Assembly: GCF_000764305.2 (NCBI RefSeq)
Contig: NW_025938240.1
Coordinates: forward strand, 62,001-126,000
DNA from: Hyalella azteca
Taxonomy: Eukaryota > Arthropoda > Malacostraca > Amphipoda > Hyalellidae
Direction: 5' to 3'
Length of the DNA: 64,000 nt
The translations under genes were made by a program, and so were the position numbers. Within the stretch, counting starts at the first letter, position 1. The number at the start of each line of letters is the position of its first letter. Of this stretch, positions 45,216 through 55,990 are shown one piece after another. The notes under the pieces are model-generated. The model had not been told where the DNA came from and did no database searches. It saw nothing but the letters and a program-made list of their open reading frames with translations.

Positions 45216-46260
45216 AAGCCAACAATTTTACTATTACAACAGTAACAATACCATTGTAGCTGCGCCGCAAACCATCAGCCAAGCCGCGTCTCAGCCGACT
45301 TTATTTCTCAGTCATGTCGTTTACACGGCATGGAGGACTCCACTAGCAGAGATCCGCATAATTTTCGTCATATTGATATAGTAACTCATTGCTCTATTCT
45401 TTCGACGAAATCTGAAATCCGAAATCTCATTTCTCTATTTAATACGAGACTCATTGCAAAATCAACTTGTACTATGTTTCTTATGGCAATTTATCTTTAC
45501 ACCTGAAATATGTACCTATTATTCGGGATATTTGTAAATGTTTCGAATTTACTTCAAATTCTATATTTTTCTCCGGTGAAAATTTAATTGGTTGGATATC
45601 TTTTATCCAAGTTTTGGCATTCTGTCGTATGTGTGACTTTTTCCCGCGATGTTGGCAGGCCCAGGAGGTAATATTGTTCGGTAAAGATGAGCTGGAAACT
45701 GAAACGCTGCACGATTTCTAATCTTTGCTTGAACAATGACGGTAGAACGGCACTTGTCCAAAACAGCGTAACGCCCACAAGCATCCCAAAATTAACATGC
45801 CTCGCATTTTTCCACTGTCATTTACTCAAATTTAATAATTGTCAAAAACCATCGAAAATTTGCCCATCACTGACAATTAGCCTATCATTGAACATGTGTC
45901 AATGTGTCTTTTACAATTATCTTCTGTGCTTTAAAAAATTATACGCTTACCAAACTTGAGGCTCCTTATAATGCTTTGCTTGAAGTAACTTCTCTGCCAT
46001 TGTAGTATATTATTCTTATTCCAGTAACAAATTACATAGCTAGTCTAGCGACGATCTTATAAAATTAGCTAATAATTAATAATTACAGACGACTCTCTAC
46101 TCCCATAAGGACCAGTAATAGTCTTTCCTTGGGACGTGTTTTGCACGGCATAAATCCTAAGTTCAGAACCTGTGTCGTCGGAAGAAGGATTTACAAGGAT
46201 GTCCTGTGAGTGTGGGAGCGGCCCCTTGCAGCGCCCCATCTTCACAGGACCTTTCCCGGT
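45216..46260. other. AT-rich spacer, no supported gene
   Basis: Frames of 66-90 codons near 45,467-45,959 overlap on both strands and carry no recognisable features. Confidence 0.45.
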
Positions 46261-46261
46261 C

Positions 46262-46604
46262 ACCCAGGGGGGATATTGTACTGGGAGGGGAGTCGAGGAG
46301 TAGTTTAGGGGTGAGGGTGACTGTTTGTAAGGGTGCGGAGGTGGTTTGGATGTAAGAGGACGGGTGGTATCGATGTAGTGGGGATGAGGTAGTATCGGTG
46401 GAGGCAGAAGAGTGGTATGCGTAGAAGGGAGGAGAGGGCGGAATAGTAGTGTGGTTGAAATGAGAGGAGCCGAATGGGTAAAAGGGAGTGAAACGTGATG
46501 TAGATGAAGTGAAGAAGGAAGTAATGAAAATTTGGGGGGTTGAGTGTCATGAATTTGGAGGTGGGATGGAGTTGTGTGGTTAAAGATATGTGGGTAGAAA
46601 GGGT
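46262..46604 (+). repeat. G-rich, strand-asymmetric low-complexity tract
   Basis: The plus strand is dominated by G with GGTGGT, GGGGTGAG and GGAGG phrases and very little C. No fixed period is evident. It runs directly into the 31-bp G-rich array and probably includes decayed copies of it. Confidence 0.6.
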
Positions 46605-46880
46605 GAAGGTTGAGGAGCTGGGGTTGATGGGTGGTATGGGTTAAGGAGCAGGGGTTGATGGGTGATATGGGTTAAGGAGCAGGGGTTGATGGGTGGTGTG
46701 TGTTGAGGAGCAGGGGTTGATGGGTGGTATGGGTTGAGGAGCAGGGGTTGATGGGTGGTGTTGGTTGAGGGGCAGGGGTTGATGGGTGGTATGGGTTGAG
46801 GGGCAGGGGTTGATGGGTGGTGTGGGTTGAGGGGCAGGGGTTGATGGGTGGTGTGGGTTGAGTGGCAGGGGTTGAGGTGC
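46605..46880 (+). repeat. 31-bp G-rich minisatellite with quadruplex pattern
   Basis: About nine units of 31 bp contain TTGATGGGTGGTGTGGGTTG and then a GAGGGGCAGGGG-type end. Each unit supplies several runs of three or four G with spacers of 4-6 bases, which satisfies the usual intramolecular G-quadruplex pattern on the plus strand. Because 31 is one more than a multiple of three, the minus strand cycles through three registers (Thr-His-Gln-Pro, His-Pro-Ser-Thr-Pro-Ala-Pro, Pro-Ile-Asn-Pro-Cys) without a stop. This explains the long open frames to 46,895 and 47,134. I do not call those genes. Confidence 0.92.
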
Positions 46881-47244
46881 GGTCGTGAAGCGCATGTCAC
46901 GACGGCGTCTACCTGGCGTAGGCTGCGCCTGGACTTCTTCTCACGCCCGCTGGACACACGGCAAAAAGAAGTACACGGTCGAACACACGGCGAAAAGAAG
47001 AACATCGAGGAACATATAAATAGAAAGAGAACCAACGAAGAACATACTCCTGAAAGAGGAACAACGCTGAACAAAGGGCAAAAAGAGAAACAACGAAGAA
47101 TACAAGACAAAATTAGGAATTTTTCCAAAGACAAGGCAAAATATGAGACCGAATGCTAGTAGATAGCCACATTCCCTGAAGACGTTTAACACTGAGCAAA
47201 TAAAGAAAGTGGATTGTACAAACAGAATAATACCGACGAGCTGC

Positions 47245-47447
47245 GCAACAATGTCGAGATCCAGAGGATCCGCGTAAAAATGTCGGGATCCAGAGGAATC
47301 ATGCAACAATGTCGGGGTGCAGAGAAGCCATGCAACAATGTTGAGATACAGAAGAGCCACGCAACAATGTCGAGATCCAGAGGATCCGCGAAACAATGTC
47401 GGGGTGCCGAGAAGCGGGGCAAAAATGTCGGGATTGGGAACCGCATG
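47245..47447 (+). repeat. 29-bp minisatellite, seven units
   Basis: Units begin GCAACAATGTCGAGATCCAG or GCAACAATGTCGGGGTGCAG at 47,245, 47,274, 47,303, 47,332, 47,361, 47,390 and 47,419. The GAGATCCAGAGGATCC and GGGGTGCAGAGAAGCC subtypes are mixed. Overlapping frames of 64-170 codons on both strands follow from repeat bias. Confidence 0.9.
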
Positions 47448-47551
47448 CCGCAAGTTGGGATTCCGCGGCGTCGTCGTGGGAACGGCGCCGGAAGTTGAGA
47501 GTCGGCTTTAGAATCTCAGCGGAGTGGCTGTCGGAACTCAGATACTCGAAT

Positions 47552-47568
47552 CTTACGATGATCGTAAG
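47552..47568. repeat. Dispersed palindrome, perfect arms
   Basis: CTTACGATGATCGTAAG has 8-bp perfectly complementary arms around a single central base. Confidence 0.8.
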
Positions 47569-48073
47569 GTTTAAGATTATCCTTGACCTAATGGCGGCGA
47601 AATTTCGAAACCCAACACATTTCCCCTTAAAATGATGAAAAAAAAAGAAATTAACAGAAAATTCACGCCCGCTGTTCCATTTGAAGGAATGTTCACCTTC
47701 ATTATAGCAACCCTTATAATCTGAATGTTTTTTTGTGAGTTCTAATGAGAAAACTATTTCGTACTAGAAGTTACTTAATGAGCAATAATTTAAATTAGCT
47801 TAGATGATTAATGGAAACGGCAATTAATTTCATTCAAGGAGATGCAGCAGCTGGCCAGTAGGGGGGCTCCTAAAATAATTTCGAATTTCAAAGGAGTTAT
47901 TCTCGATTCCATTTAGTGAGCGGGTTATGATTTCAGCCGCACTGGATATACAGGAATAATATCAAATAATTTCAATACAGAGGTTTTCTGGCTCGAGTAA
48001 CTGAATACTAAAAAAAAATTCGGCTAAAATAGAGATCAAGCGTGGACCTGATGCCCAAGATAATGGACTTCGA

Positions 48074-48090
48074 TTTACGATCATCGTAAA
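48074..48090. repeat. Dispersed palindrome, perfect arms
   Basis: TTTACGATCATCGTAAA has 8-bp perfectly complementary arms around a single central base. It shares the ACGAT-N-ATCGT core with 47,552-47,568. Confidence 0.8.
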
Positions 48091-48947
48091 GATATTCGAG
48101 GATACGACACCTGACGCCTCAACCTATAATAATTACAACGGCATTGATATATCCGTTTTCAATACCAGTTACTCCACGAATTATGCGAGTTCTAAAAAAT
48201 TTGTTTCATCCCTAAACTCAGGATCATCGCTTATTGAGAATCTGATGTTTTGGGTCCGGGCGACCGCATAGCACAGTCGCCCCGTAGCATAAATTCTATT
48301 TACTACGGTCGAGAGTACTACGTTGGTCATAGTACTCGTACTATAGTGATTCTAGGTTAATCTGTTATAGCCAACACGATGGTCTCAAGTACCAAGATGC
48401 TTGAAAATTGTCCCTTAATCGCTTGTTATCAATAGCGACAATCAATGATAGCTTGTTATCAATAGTACGAATCCTGATTGATTAATTAAAAGTTAAGAGT
48501 CCGCTATGAGCACCGACAGCAAATGCTGCGATTAAATGTGTAAGCGTTTCATCACTGAGTTAAGCGCTCATAACTCGATCTACTCGTGTTTGAGTTAAAA
48601 GTTTGAGCTTTTGTATGCTAGTGGAGCTGCGTGCAACGCAAGCATTAATCTGCCATTCCGGCTTCATATTTTTTCTCTTCACAGATAATGTTCGTCTATA
48701 AACATGCAGAATCAAATTTGCAATTCATATAAAATTCGGTAAATAAAAAAATTTGAGTGATTTTTGTCATACCCTAATTAATGGACGTATCATTGAATGA
48801 AAATTGTATTATATGAATGAGAATTGCTGCTGTTACCTATGCCTCTATTATGGGCAGAATGAAGGTGACAATTAGATTGGAAGGTGACAATATAATGGCT
48901 ATCGCCGACAAAGCGTCAGACCTCCTGCAGCTGCCTCTGAGGGTTCA

Positions 48948-48986
48948 GGCCGCTAACAGTTGGCCGGCTATAACACGGCTCTAATT
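48948..48986 (+). repeat. GC-hairpin repeat copy (n), best short form
   Basis: GGCCGCTAACAGTTGGCC is followed by GGCTATAACACGGCTCTAA. It is used as the reference for the short form. Confidence 0.65.
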
Positions 48987-50264
48987 GTCAATAAGGAGGC
49001 AATACTTCACGCATTAATTTATTTACCATCGCTGCATGACTTCGCTATACTGAATCTATAAGGAAGTGCATGCGTTTGATTGTTTACAATGATATACATA
49101 TAGTATGTACTACGATGATCAAAGGTACTATGACAATATTGTACGTAAGTGCTACGGTGATTATAAGTGCTGTGATGATCGCAGGTGCTATGATTGCTGT
49201 GATTAAATGTATTTATTAAATAGGTATAAAATATTCGCTCCATGTAATTATTTAAATAGTAAAGCGCAGCGTAATCCATGAGCAGGCGTACGTCGGGATC
49301 ACAATTGTGTATTCGGGGCCACCTAATGGGCAACCCTCGGCATAACCGCAGAAGCGGGTTTCTTCCAAAAATTGTTTATGCGTATATGCTTAAGCACGAA
49401 AGTGCAATGTATGCCGCGTAAACAGCCGCCTTAGTTGACGCGATGTTCACTACTTAATTAACAGGACTGAACAAAGACAGGAATGCGTTCCCAGAAGCAT
49501 AAAGGGACAGCTTGTCAAGTGCAGGTATTACAGAATTTCGTGAGCTGGTGTAAACCGCGCAAAATTTAAACACAAGTGAGCACAGAGATTGTGAACAGTT
49601 ATTTATGTCTTGCTTACATGTGCGTGGTAGACTGGTTTTAGTCTGGTTTAATTTTAAGGGTTAGTTTCGAGGTACATTCCTAATTTCTTTACAAAGCTTC
49701 AATAAATACTTGTGATACGAGCCTACAGGTGTACACTCATTTCTTAATTAACAAAATATTTTTTCATGTGCATATCAATTATTAGCTCCTGAATACGGCC
49801 TCGCTTGGAATATGTCATATACGGATTGCACACTAATTCCATTCAACATAACATTCATAATATCAGGGAGAGAAGCAGTAAATTTCTAATATTGAATTCA
49901 TATTTTTTCGTTTCGTATTAAACACACGTGTTTTAGCTCGAATGTCCATTAAAATCTCACATTTCAGAGTTTGTGATCACCCGAATATCTTAATAATTTC
50001 CAGACATGCCTTAAATTAAATAATACACGATGGATTAATCTCGTTAAGATGTCACACCAAGCCTCGACAGAAGACAAAAACAATTTGAAATTCTAAGGAA
50101 TAATCTTATGTGAATTAAATTTTCTCTTCAGTAATTTATTGAAGTCAACTGCAGTAATGTTAATTATGAACTTGAACAGAGAAACCAGCCGCTCGTCTTT
50201 GGAAACATCATCTAAGCCATTTACGAAGCATAATTTAGCATTTTAAGTTAACCACGAGTTGCAA

Positions 50265-50474
50265 ATGCGTCACTCGAATTTAAAATTAGGAACAATAACA
50301 CTTGTGACCGTTATTGTACTTACGCCCAGCTCCTCAATTTTAAGAACAAGATTTGACATCCAAGTGTATGAACAAATTGAGCATGGTAGAATTTACGACC
50401 ATCGTAAAACTGTTAAGTATTTGAGAAGACGATATCAACGTAATCGAAGACGCGATGACCGCGTAAGACGATGA
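50265..50474 (+). CDS. Candidate small frame with hydrophobic N-terminus, 69 codons
   Basis: I do not recognise this frame. From ATG 50,265 a short basic start is followed by a hydrophobic run of about 16 residues (LGTITLVTVIVL and on) that could act as a signal peptide or anchor. The last third is extremely basic, with RRR and RNRRR clusters. The sequence encoding Tyr-Asp-His-Arg-Lys at 50,392-50,408 is a copy of the dispersed palindrome, so part of the frame is made of repeat DNA; that argues against an old gene. The -3 base before ATG is C. A chance frame is the more likely explanation. Confidence 0.15.
   Translation: MRHSNLKLGTITLVTVIVLTPSSSILRTRFDIQVYEQIEHGRIYDHRKTVKYLRRRYQRNRRRDDRVRR
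50392..50408. repeat. Dispersed palindrome copy
   Basis: TTTACGACCATCGTAAA has one mismatch (plus the central base) relative to a perfect palindrome. Confidence 0.7.
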
Positions 50475-50477
50475 AAC

Positions 50478-50505
50478 GAGCTAACGGTCTGCCCGCTAAC
50501 GACCA
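50478..50505 (+). repeat. Possible GC-hairpin repeat copy (o)
   Basis: GAGCTAACGGTCTGCCCGCT then AACGACC resembles left arm plus centre (compare GAGGTAACGGTCGGCCGGG at 42,863). It is the weakest listed member. Confidence 0.3.
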
Positions 50506-50816
50506 ATTAGAGGTCCACCATTGATTGGCGTGGTCTAGCTGCGCTCATCGATTAACTCTTAAGTACGAGATGGGCTTGGGTCCGACTCGTGAGCATGGGC
50601 ATGAGTGTGCGTTTTAGCTTACAAACTCGTCTTGAGACTGGTTGTGCAGCAGAATACGTTCAGAACACTACATGTTGTGAGCATCGAGTGCTTAATGTTC
50701 CAAAATTATTGAGTTTTGGAAGTCAAAAATATAGAATGTATAGTAATATGAATAACCTGGACGTCAAGTTCATAGAACGTTCAGTACAAAGGCTGTCTAA
50801 CACTCTGACCTTATTG

Positions 50817-51136
50817 TACTTTGAATGTCTAGTATACTTTGGATGAATACTCTAGTACTTTAGATGAATAGTACTTTTGATGTCTAGTACTTTGGATGTC
50901 TAGCACTTTGAACGTCTAGTACTTTGGATGTCTAGTACTTTGAACGTCTAGTACTTTGAACGTCTAGTACTTTGAACGTCTAGTACTTTGAACGTCTAGA
51001 CTTTGAACGTCTAGTACTTTGGATGTCTAGTACTTTGAACGTCTAGTACTTTGAACGTCTAGTACTTTGAACGTCTAGTACTTTGAACGTCTAGTACTTT
51101 GGATGTCTAGTACTTTGAACGTCTAGTACTTTGGAT
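50817..51136 (+). repeat. 16-bp minisatellite, about 19 units
   Basis: TAGTACTTTGAACGTC and TAGTACTTTGGATGTC alternate irregularly. One unit has lost TACT at about 51,000, and the left edge is eroded (AGTATACTTTGGATGAATAC). Each unit contains the palindrome AGTACT. Confidence 0.95.
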
Positions 51137-51421
51137 TAATTATTAATTTCACAATTTTTACTCGTACACCTGAGGTTCTACTCATCGTTTCAAATTTTGT
51201 TCGTCCGCAGGTTTGAAGATTTTTCAAAGATGAATAAATACCAAATTTGATATGCTTGAGAGTTTCATAATATGAATACTGATCCGCACTGCCATTTTCA
51301 CTCTTAATTTATGGGTGGTTGATTACATTAATCAACAGACACTAATTAATGGGTAAAATTTGCCAATTTTTTTTCAATTGATAAACATAATGACCATCCA
51401 ACATCCGACCGATGAACTAAA
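51137..51421. other. AT-rich spacer, nothing recognised
   Basis: No feature supported. Confidence 0.45.
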
Positions 51422-51697
51422 ATGGCTACAATATATAGGGGACTCGATGAAAATCTGAGCAGTCATACCGGAGGCGACCAGCCACCAGCAACCGTGCAAC
51501 AATCTTGTTATGCTTTGAATACCTCCTGTAGCGCCACAAACTATGTAAGACATAAGCAGACCACAGCATCCTGCACTACAGACAGCGCTACAGGCGCTTT
51601 ACAGATCCCCCCTACGGACAGCCTCTCCTTCGCTACCTGTGACTGTGCAGACCCTCTACAGACCCCCCTGGAAGTCAGACAATCTATCTGGAACTAA
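51422..51697 (+). CDS. Unidentified 91-codon frame
   Basis: I do not recognise this frame. ATG 51,422 has A at -3 and G at +4, a favourable start context. The product is rich in Thr, Ser, Ala and Gln with six cysteines and no hydrophobic segment. The DNA is noticeably less AT-rich than its surroundings and contains a decayed internal repeat (CTACAGACAGC, TTACAGATCCCCCCTACGG, CTACAGACCCCCCTGG), which could itself keep the frame open. No domain is apparent, and I consider coding unlikely but not excluded. Confidence 0.15.
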   Translation: MATIYRGLDENLSSHTGGDQPPATVQQSCYALNTSCSATNYVRHKQTTASCTTDSATGALQIPPTDSLSFATCDCADPLQTPLEVRQSIWN

Positions 51698-52764
51698 TAC
51701 GCGACCATTCACCTGATGAGAAGCCTCGTGAACACTCAATAATTCCCCAATAAAATGCCCATCAAAGTCTCTATCCATCAATAACTTGAGCATAGGCCTG
51801 ACGAAGTATTTATCTGTCAGCGTAAAGCGTTAATAACCGACGCTGCTCCGTTGATAAAAAACGTTGCTCGCCGTATGGGCGACGTACGGTAGGCCGCTGA
51901 TTATTTTCCAATGATTTCCGTAAGGAGCAAACGTGTTTTTTCAATGATGAGTGTGAGTGGGACTCAAATGTGAGCCTGAGGGTAAGAACTGAGTTATTGT
52001 CCGTGTCTGATCGTCACTTGAACATCAATTGAACATCAAAGAGTCAATTTGGAAGCCTCTACACGGGACCAAATGAAAGTATTCACAGTCACGTGATTCC
52101 TCCAGAGTCTATAACTCAAAGTTTAATATGTGTATATTCTTTACATAATTTCTGGATCGTGAATACGTCAGTCAAGCCAACCTTCGAAATCACGATCATT
52201 GCAATTTACGATCATTCAGTAAGGGTATGAATATATTAGCAATTTAGGTAAGAAGTCTCGATTTTTTTTAATTTAAATTGTGAGTGAAGAACGTTTACAG
52301 AGCATCTACTTCCCAAGTGCTCTCATTTACGAGCAAACTTGAAAACTGAAATAATATTGACGAAAGTGTCGTCCTCTCTGACGAACAAAAAAACAATCCT
52401 AAAAAATATCGAATATTTTCAAGACTTCGATAAAATGCTTTTGCATTTCAATGAGCTAAAGCGTGTTTCAGCGCACGTATTTATTAACGTTATTATTATT
52501 ATTATTATATTATTATTACAACAAATATATTTTAGTTTGTGACGCGGTCCAACACTGCGGCTACCGCAAGTCAATATTCAAACAAGCTACAGCGGCAAGC
52601 TCGCTTTTCGTCTCTGATTTGCATGACGGCAGCGCAGCGCGGTTGCGTCATTTCTGATATATTTTTCTCTGGGTCTACGATAGAACTGCATAGGCCGTGA
52701 ACCTTTATTTGGTGTGTGGAGATTAGCTAGGAGAGACAGCCATTATCTCTTACAAAATCCTTTA

Positions 52765-52815
52765 TGGTTATTTTACAAGTGGCCGACTGTTGGCAGAGGG
52801 CAAAACGGCTTCAAT
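52765..52815 (+). repeat. GC-hairpin repeat copy (p), long form
   Basis: GGTTATTTTACAAGTGGCCG, ACTG, then TTGGCAGAGGGCAAAACGG and CTTCAA. All parts of the long form can be aligned in order. Confidence 0.55.
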
Positions 52816-53059
52816 GAAAATATTATCATTGAGGATACGGTGAACTTACTTGGCGATTTACTTACTTAAAATTTTCGTTTTAAATTGTATTCCTCTACTT
52901 TTATTTGCTTAGACTAAGGAATAAAGCAAGAATAAGGGTTCGATGGCATCGCTGGAGTAGCACTCGTCTGAAACTTGACCCTTGTAAGACAGGCAGTGTC
53001 TCTGTGCCCAGAGGCATGGTCGTATACTATGAAGATTGCAGTGCAATCTTTATAGTAAT

Positions 53060-53098
53060 GAAGGCCGTGTCAGAGCCGGCCGACCTTTAACCGCCCGT
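53060..53098 (-). repeat. GC-hairpin repeat copy (q), short form
   Basis: On the minus strand GGCGGTTAAAGGTCGGCCGG is followed by CTCTGACACGGCCTTCAT. The left arm matches the long-form reference at 29,919-29,964. Confidence 0.65.
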
Positions 53099-54355
53099 AA
53101 GGCTTGAGTGTTATTTAACTGGAGAGGAGGCAGCGACACGGTGATATTCCTCGAGGCATTTTACCTCACAAGCCGCCTCACCACAGCAGATTTTCATGAC
53201 CTCAGCAATCATTTTTTTTTCACTAGGAACTCGGCTACTGAAGATCGGCGGCCATGCAAAGACCGACCGCAAAAAAATTATTATGAAGCAATTTCGGTTT
53301 AAACTTCTTCAGGCTAGTTGATCTGGACTGGTAAGGAAACTTGAACTACAAACGCGCTTTTCTGTCTGCAGGTCGAAACAATTTGAGAATTTTAAGTTAT
53401 TAAAAATGCACAGTTGACCTCGACAACGAAACAATTATTCTGTAACGGGAGACTCGCTCTCATCTGGAGCTTCTCAAGGCGCTTTAAGTGACATAAAATA
53501 TTTTATATTTATTTGTTTGCTTTAAAGAATACAATCCTCGAAACCGATCAATTAATGAAATTTCAACGACATGCCAACTAACTTTTTCTGCCTAGATTTG
53601 TTAGAAAAGAAGATAGTTGTCAGAAAGTAAAAGATATAATTAAATTAAAAAAAACGAATATAAAAATATTTCGTAGGTGACTGTTTCAAGCGATAAAATC
53701 TTTTTGCGAGACTTAATAACTTAATTGTTGCAGAATGAAGAAAACTTTGCACGTATCGTTTAGCGCTCAAAGTAACCAAGTTTTCGCGATGATTTTCTCG
53801 TATGGGCTCAAGACTGAACCCAAACCTCGAAATAAAGATCCTAACGCTTGAACGCTGCACTGAATTTCCCAAAGTATGACGTTATGGCCGCAATATTGGT
53901 CTCTTTATTCGCTATGCCTACCCTCACATGGCGTGCGCTAGAGGCTCGGAAGTATTTGCTGTATACGGAGCATATAATATGTAAATTTTATCGCCAAAGT
54001 TAACTTTGAGGATAAAGTCGCGAGGTCAATGGTGACTGAGTATACACTTTTATGAGCACATTACGTTATGCATATTAAAACCTGCCAGCCTGAGACCGTC
54101 TTCGTACAACACGTGCGGGAGGGCCTCCAGTTCTGGAAAATGCAAGTGTCCGACACCAGCGACGGAGAAATAAATTGAACTCCGGCTCCCAGTTGTGTTG
54201 GGTAAATGAGTGCCACTGACTCACTCTTTCACTCATCAGTTCGTTAAATTGAGTATGAGTGAGGGGGATTGATAGTTTAGTAGTTACGTGGGATGGTGAT
54301 TATCCCATGTCGAGTAAAATTTGAAAATATGATGAGGCTCCACTCCCTGATTTAA

Positions 54356-54568
54356 TATCCCACTTTGAACCTTGACGCTGTTGTCGAAATACCCGCGATA
54401 TTCGCTGACTTTCATTCTCCAAATGGGTGGCAGGAAGTCCTTGGCTATAAAAATAATGCGAGTGCCCTAGCGGAATTAATGCGAGTGTTTGCTGCAGCCA
54501 TAATAGAAGACGCGCGCAGCAACAAACTCAGTCTCGGGGAAAATACTGAGCTTCCATGGCGGGGCTAA
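54356..54568 (+). CDS. Unidentified open frame, no early ATG
   Basis: I do not recognise this frame. It is open from 54,356 (after TAA) to TAA 54,566-54,568. The residue mix (Ala, Glu, Leu, Asn; an Ala-rich helix-like segment in the middle) looks more protein-like than average here. The only Met is late (near residue 41), and no splice-acceptor AG with a pyrimidine tract is evident at the left edge. It could be an exon remnant or chance. Confidence 0.12.
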   Translation, partial: YPTLNLDAVVEIPAIFADFHSPNGWQEVLGYKNNASALAELMRVFAAAIIEDARSNKLSLGENTELPWRG

Positions 54569-55229
54569 ATCCGGCACACCCTCGAGAGGTGAACTCGTGG
54601 GGAGTGGAGACTTGGCTATGAGGTGTAGAGGGATTTAGGAAAGAGGTTGGAAAACGAAACGGAAAAATGGTTACCAAATTGAAGCTAAACATAGATCATA
54701 TTGAGGGTAATTACAATAAGACAGTATGTATAGGACGACTGTTAACAAATGCTGAGCTCGGAAGAGATTATTCGAATCGTGAATAGGATCGCGCACAGGC
54801 TGAAATAGGATCGCATGGAGGCGAAACAGACAATATTTGTATCGAAAGACCTGGAACAGAGGCTGAGATAGGATCGCACGGAGGCTGAACATGCGGAGAA
54901 GGCACGAGCTAACACGGCAATATCATGCTTGAGAGCGAGGAAGGTTGCAAAAAAGAAGGCACACGATTAAGCCAGTCCCAGGGAATTATCGCCATCAGTT
55001 GAAAAAATCTTCAATAACTATTTTCTTCCAGAATTCATATTTCCTATTTAATAAGCAAATAAACATCAACTAAATAAATAAATCATTTCAATAATTAACA
55101 ATCTATGTTTAAAGCTACTTGTTCCGTACTTTCTCTGCGTTGTGATTACACTTTGATGTTCATGTAGTATAGAAGGCGTAGACCCAACATAAGTATCATC
55201 GGGGATTATACGTCAGCGCACCTCTTAAA
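54569..55229. other. Spacer with ATAGGATCGC repeats
   Basis: At 54,782-54,892, 22-bp phrases AATAGGATCGCGCACAGGCT, AATAGGATCGCATGGAGGCG and GATAGGATCGCACGGAGGCT occur, the first two adjacent. It is a small decayed minisatellite. No gene is supported. Confidence 0.5.
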
Positions 55230-55291
55230 TTTATTATTGCACGTCCTTGCACCTCCTTGATTTATTATTGCACGTCCGCGCAGCTCCTGGA
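55230..55291 (+). repeat. 31-bp tandem duplication
   Basis: Two 31-bp units (55,230-55,260 and 55,261-55,291) share TTTATTATTGCACGTCC and end in CTCCTKGA. A partial third begins TTTATCACTCCACC. Confidence 0.85.
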
Positions 55292-55563
55292 TTTATCACT
55301 CCACCTTCCTGCGGCAATATTCTCGATGCGACGGTTTTCTCGTCACGGAGCCTGTCGCGCGCAGGATATCTGAGGCAGATTATCCTCTGCGAACGTGTGG
55401 AATACAGCGTTAAGAAGAGCTTAGTGACAGCAAATCCTGTCCGGTGACAGCAAGCAGGGACCGGCCAGTGACAGCAACCGTGCTGGCTGACGACGTACAG
55501 TGAACAAGGAAAGTAATTCGGGCATAGTGAATGCAAATTCCTTACGTGTCCGGCCCAGCTATA

Positions 55564-55990
55564 GTGACGGTAACTGCGCCAGCATCACGGGCTCGTCCCA
55601 GCAAGTGACGGTAACTGCGCCAGCATCACGGACTCGTCCCAGCAAGTGACGGTAACTGCACCAGCATCACGGACTCGTCCCAGCAAGTGGCGGTAATTGC
55701 ACCAGCATCACGGACCCGTCCCAGCAAGTGACGATAACTGCACCAGCATCACGGACTCGTCCCAGCAAGTGACGGTAACTGCACCAGCATCACGGACTCG
55801 TCCCAGCAAGTTACGGTAACTACGCCAGCATCACGGGCTCGTCCTCGGTAAGTGACGGTAACTGCACCAGCATCACGAGCTCGTCCCAGCAAGTGACGGT
55901 AACTGCGCCAGCATCACGAGCTCGTCCCAGCAAGTGACGGTAACTGTGCCAGCATCACGGCTCGTCCCCGGTAAGTGACGGTAACTACGG
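55564..55990 (+). repeat. 41-bp minisatellite, about 10 units
   Basis: Units begin GTGACGGTAACTGCRCCAGC and continue ATCACGGACTCGTCCCAGCAA (41 bp), starting at 55,564, 55,605, 55,646 and so on to about 55,990. Late units carry CCTCGGTAA or CCCGGTAA in place of CCCAGCAA. Precursor-like GTGACAGCAA phrases occur just upstream at 55,425-55,485. There are no unique spacers between units, so this is not a CRISPR array. Minus-strand frames here are shadows. Confidence 0.93.

Larger units (their letters stand above)
47448..50260. other. Spacer with dispersed palindromes, no supported gene
   Basis: Contains two nearly exact copies of the TTACGATNATCGTAA palindrome and one GC-hairpin copy. GCTTGTTATCAATAG occurs twice, at 48,421-48,435 and 48,451-48,465. 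Near 49,108-49,200 phrases such as CTACGATGATCAAAGGTAC and TGTGATGATCGCAGGTGC form a decayed repeat related in style to the 20.9-kb array. Confidence 0.45.
51698..54355. other. Spacer with two GC-hairpin copies and an ATT microsatellite
   Basis: No gene is supported. An interrupted ATT microsatellite lies at 52,489-52,522. Frames of 60-75 codons lack features. Confidence 0.45.

Noticed and set aside
46580..47453. Minus-strand frames of 170 and 184 codons, the longest in the window
   Set aside because: They run through the 31-bp and 29-bp arrays, where G- or repeat-biased sequence lacks stops; different registers read unrelated peptides.
55564..55990. CRISPR-like regularly spaced repeat
   Set aside because: The units abut directly without unique spacers, and the setting is eukaryotic; it is a minisatellite.
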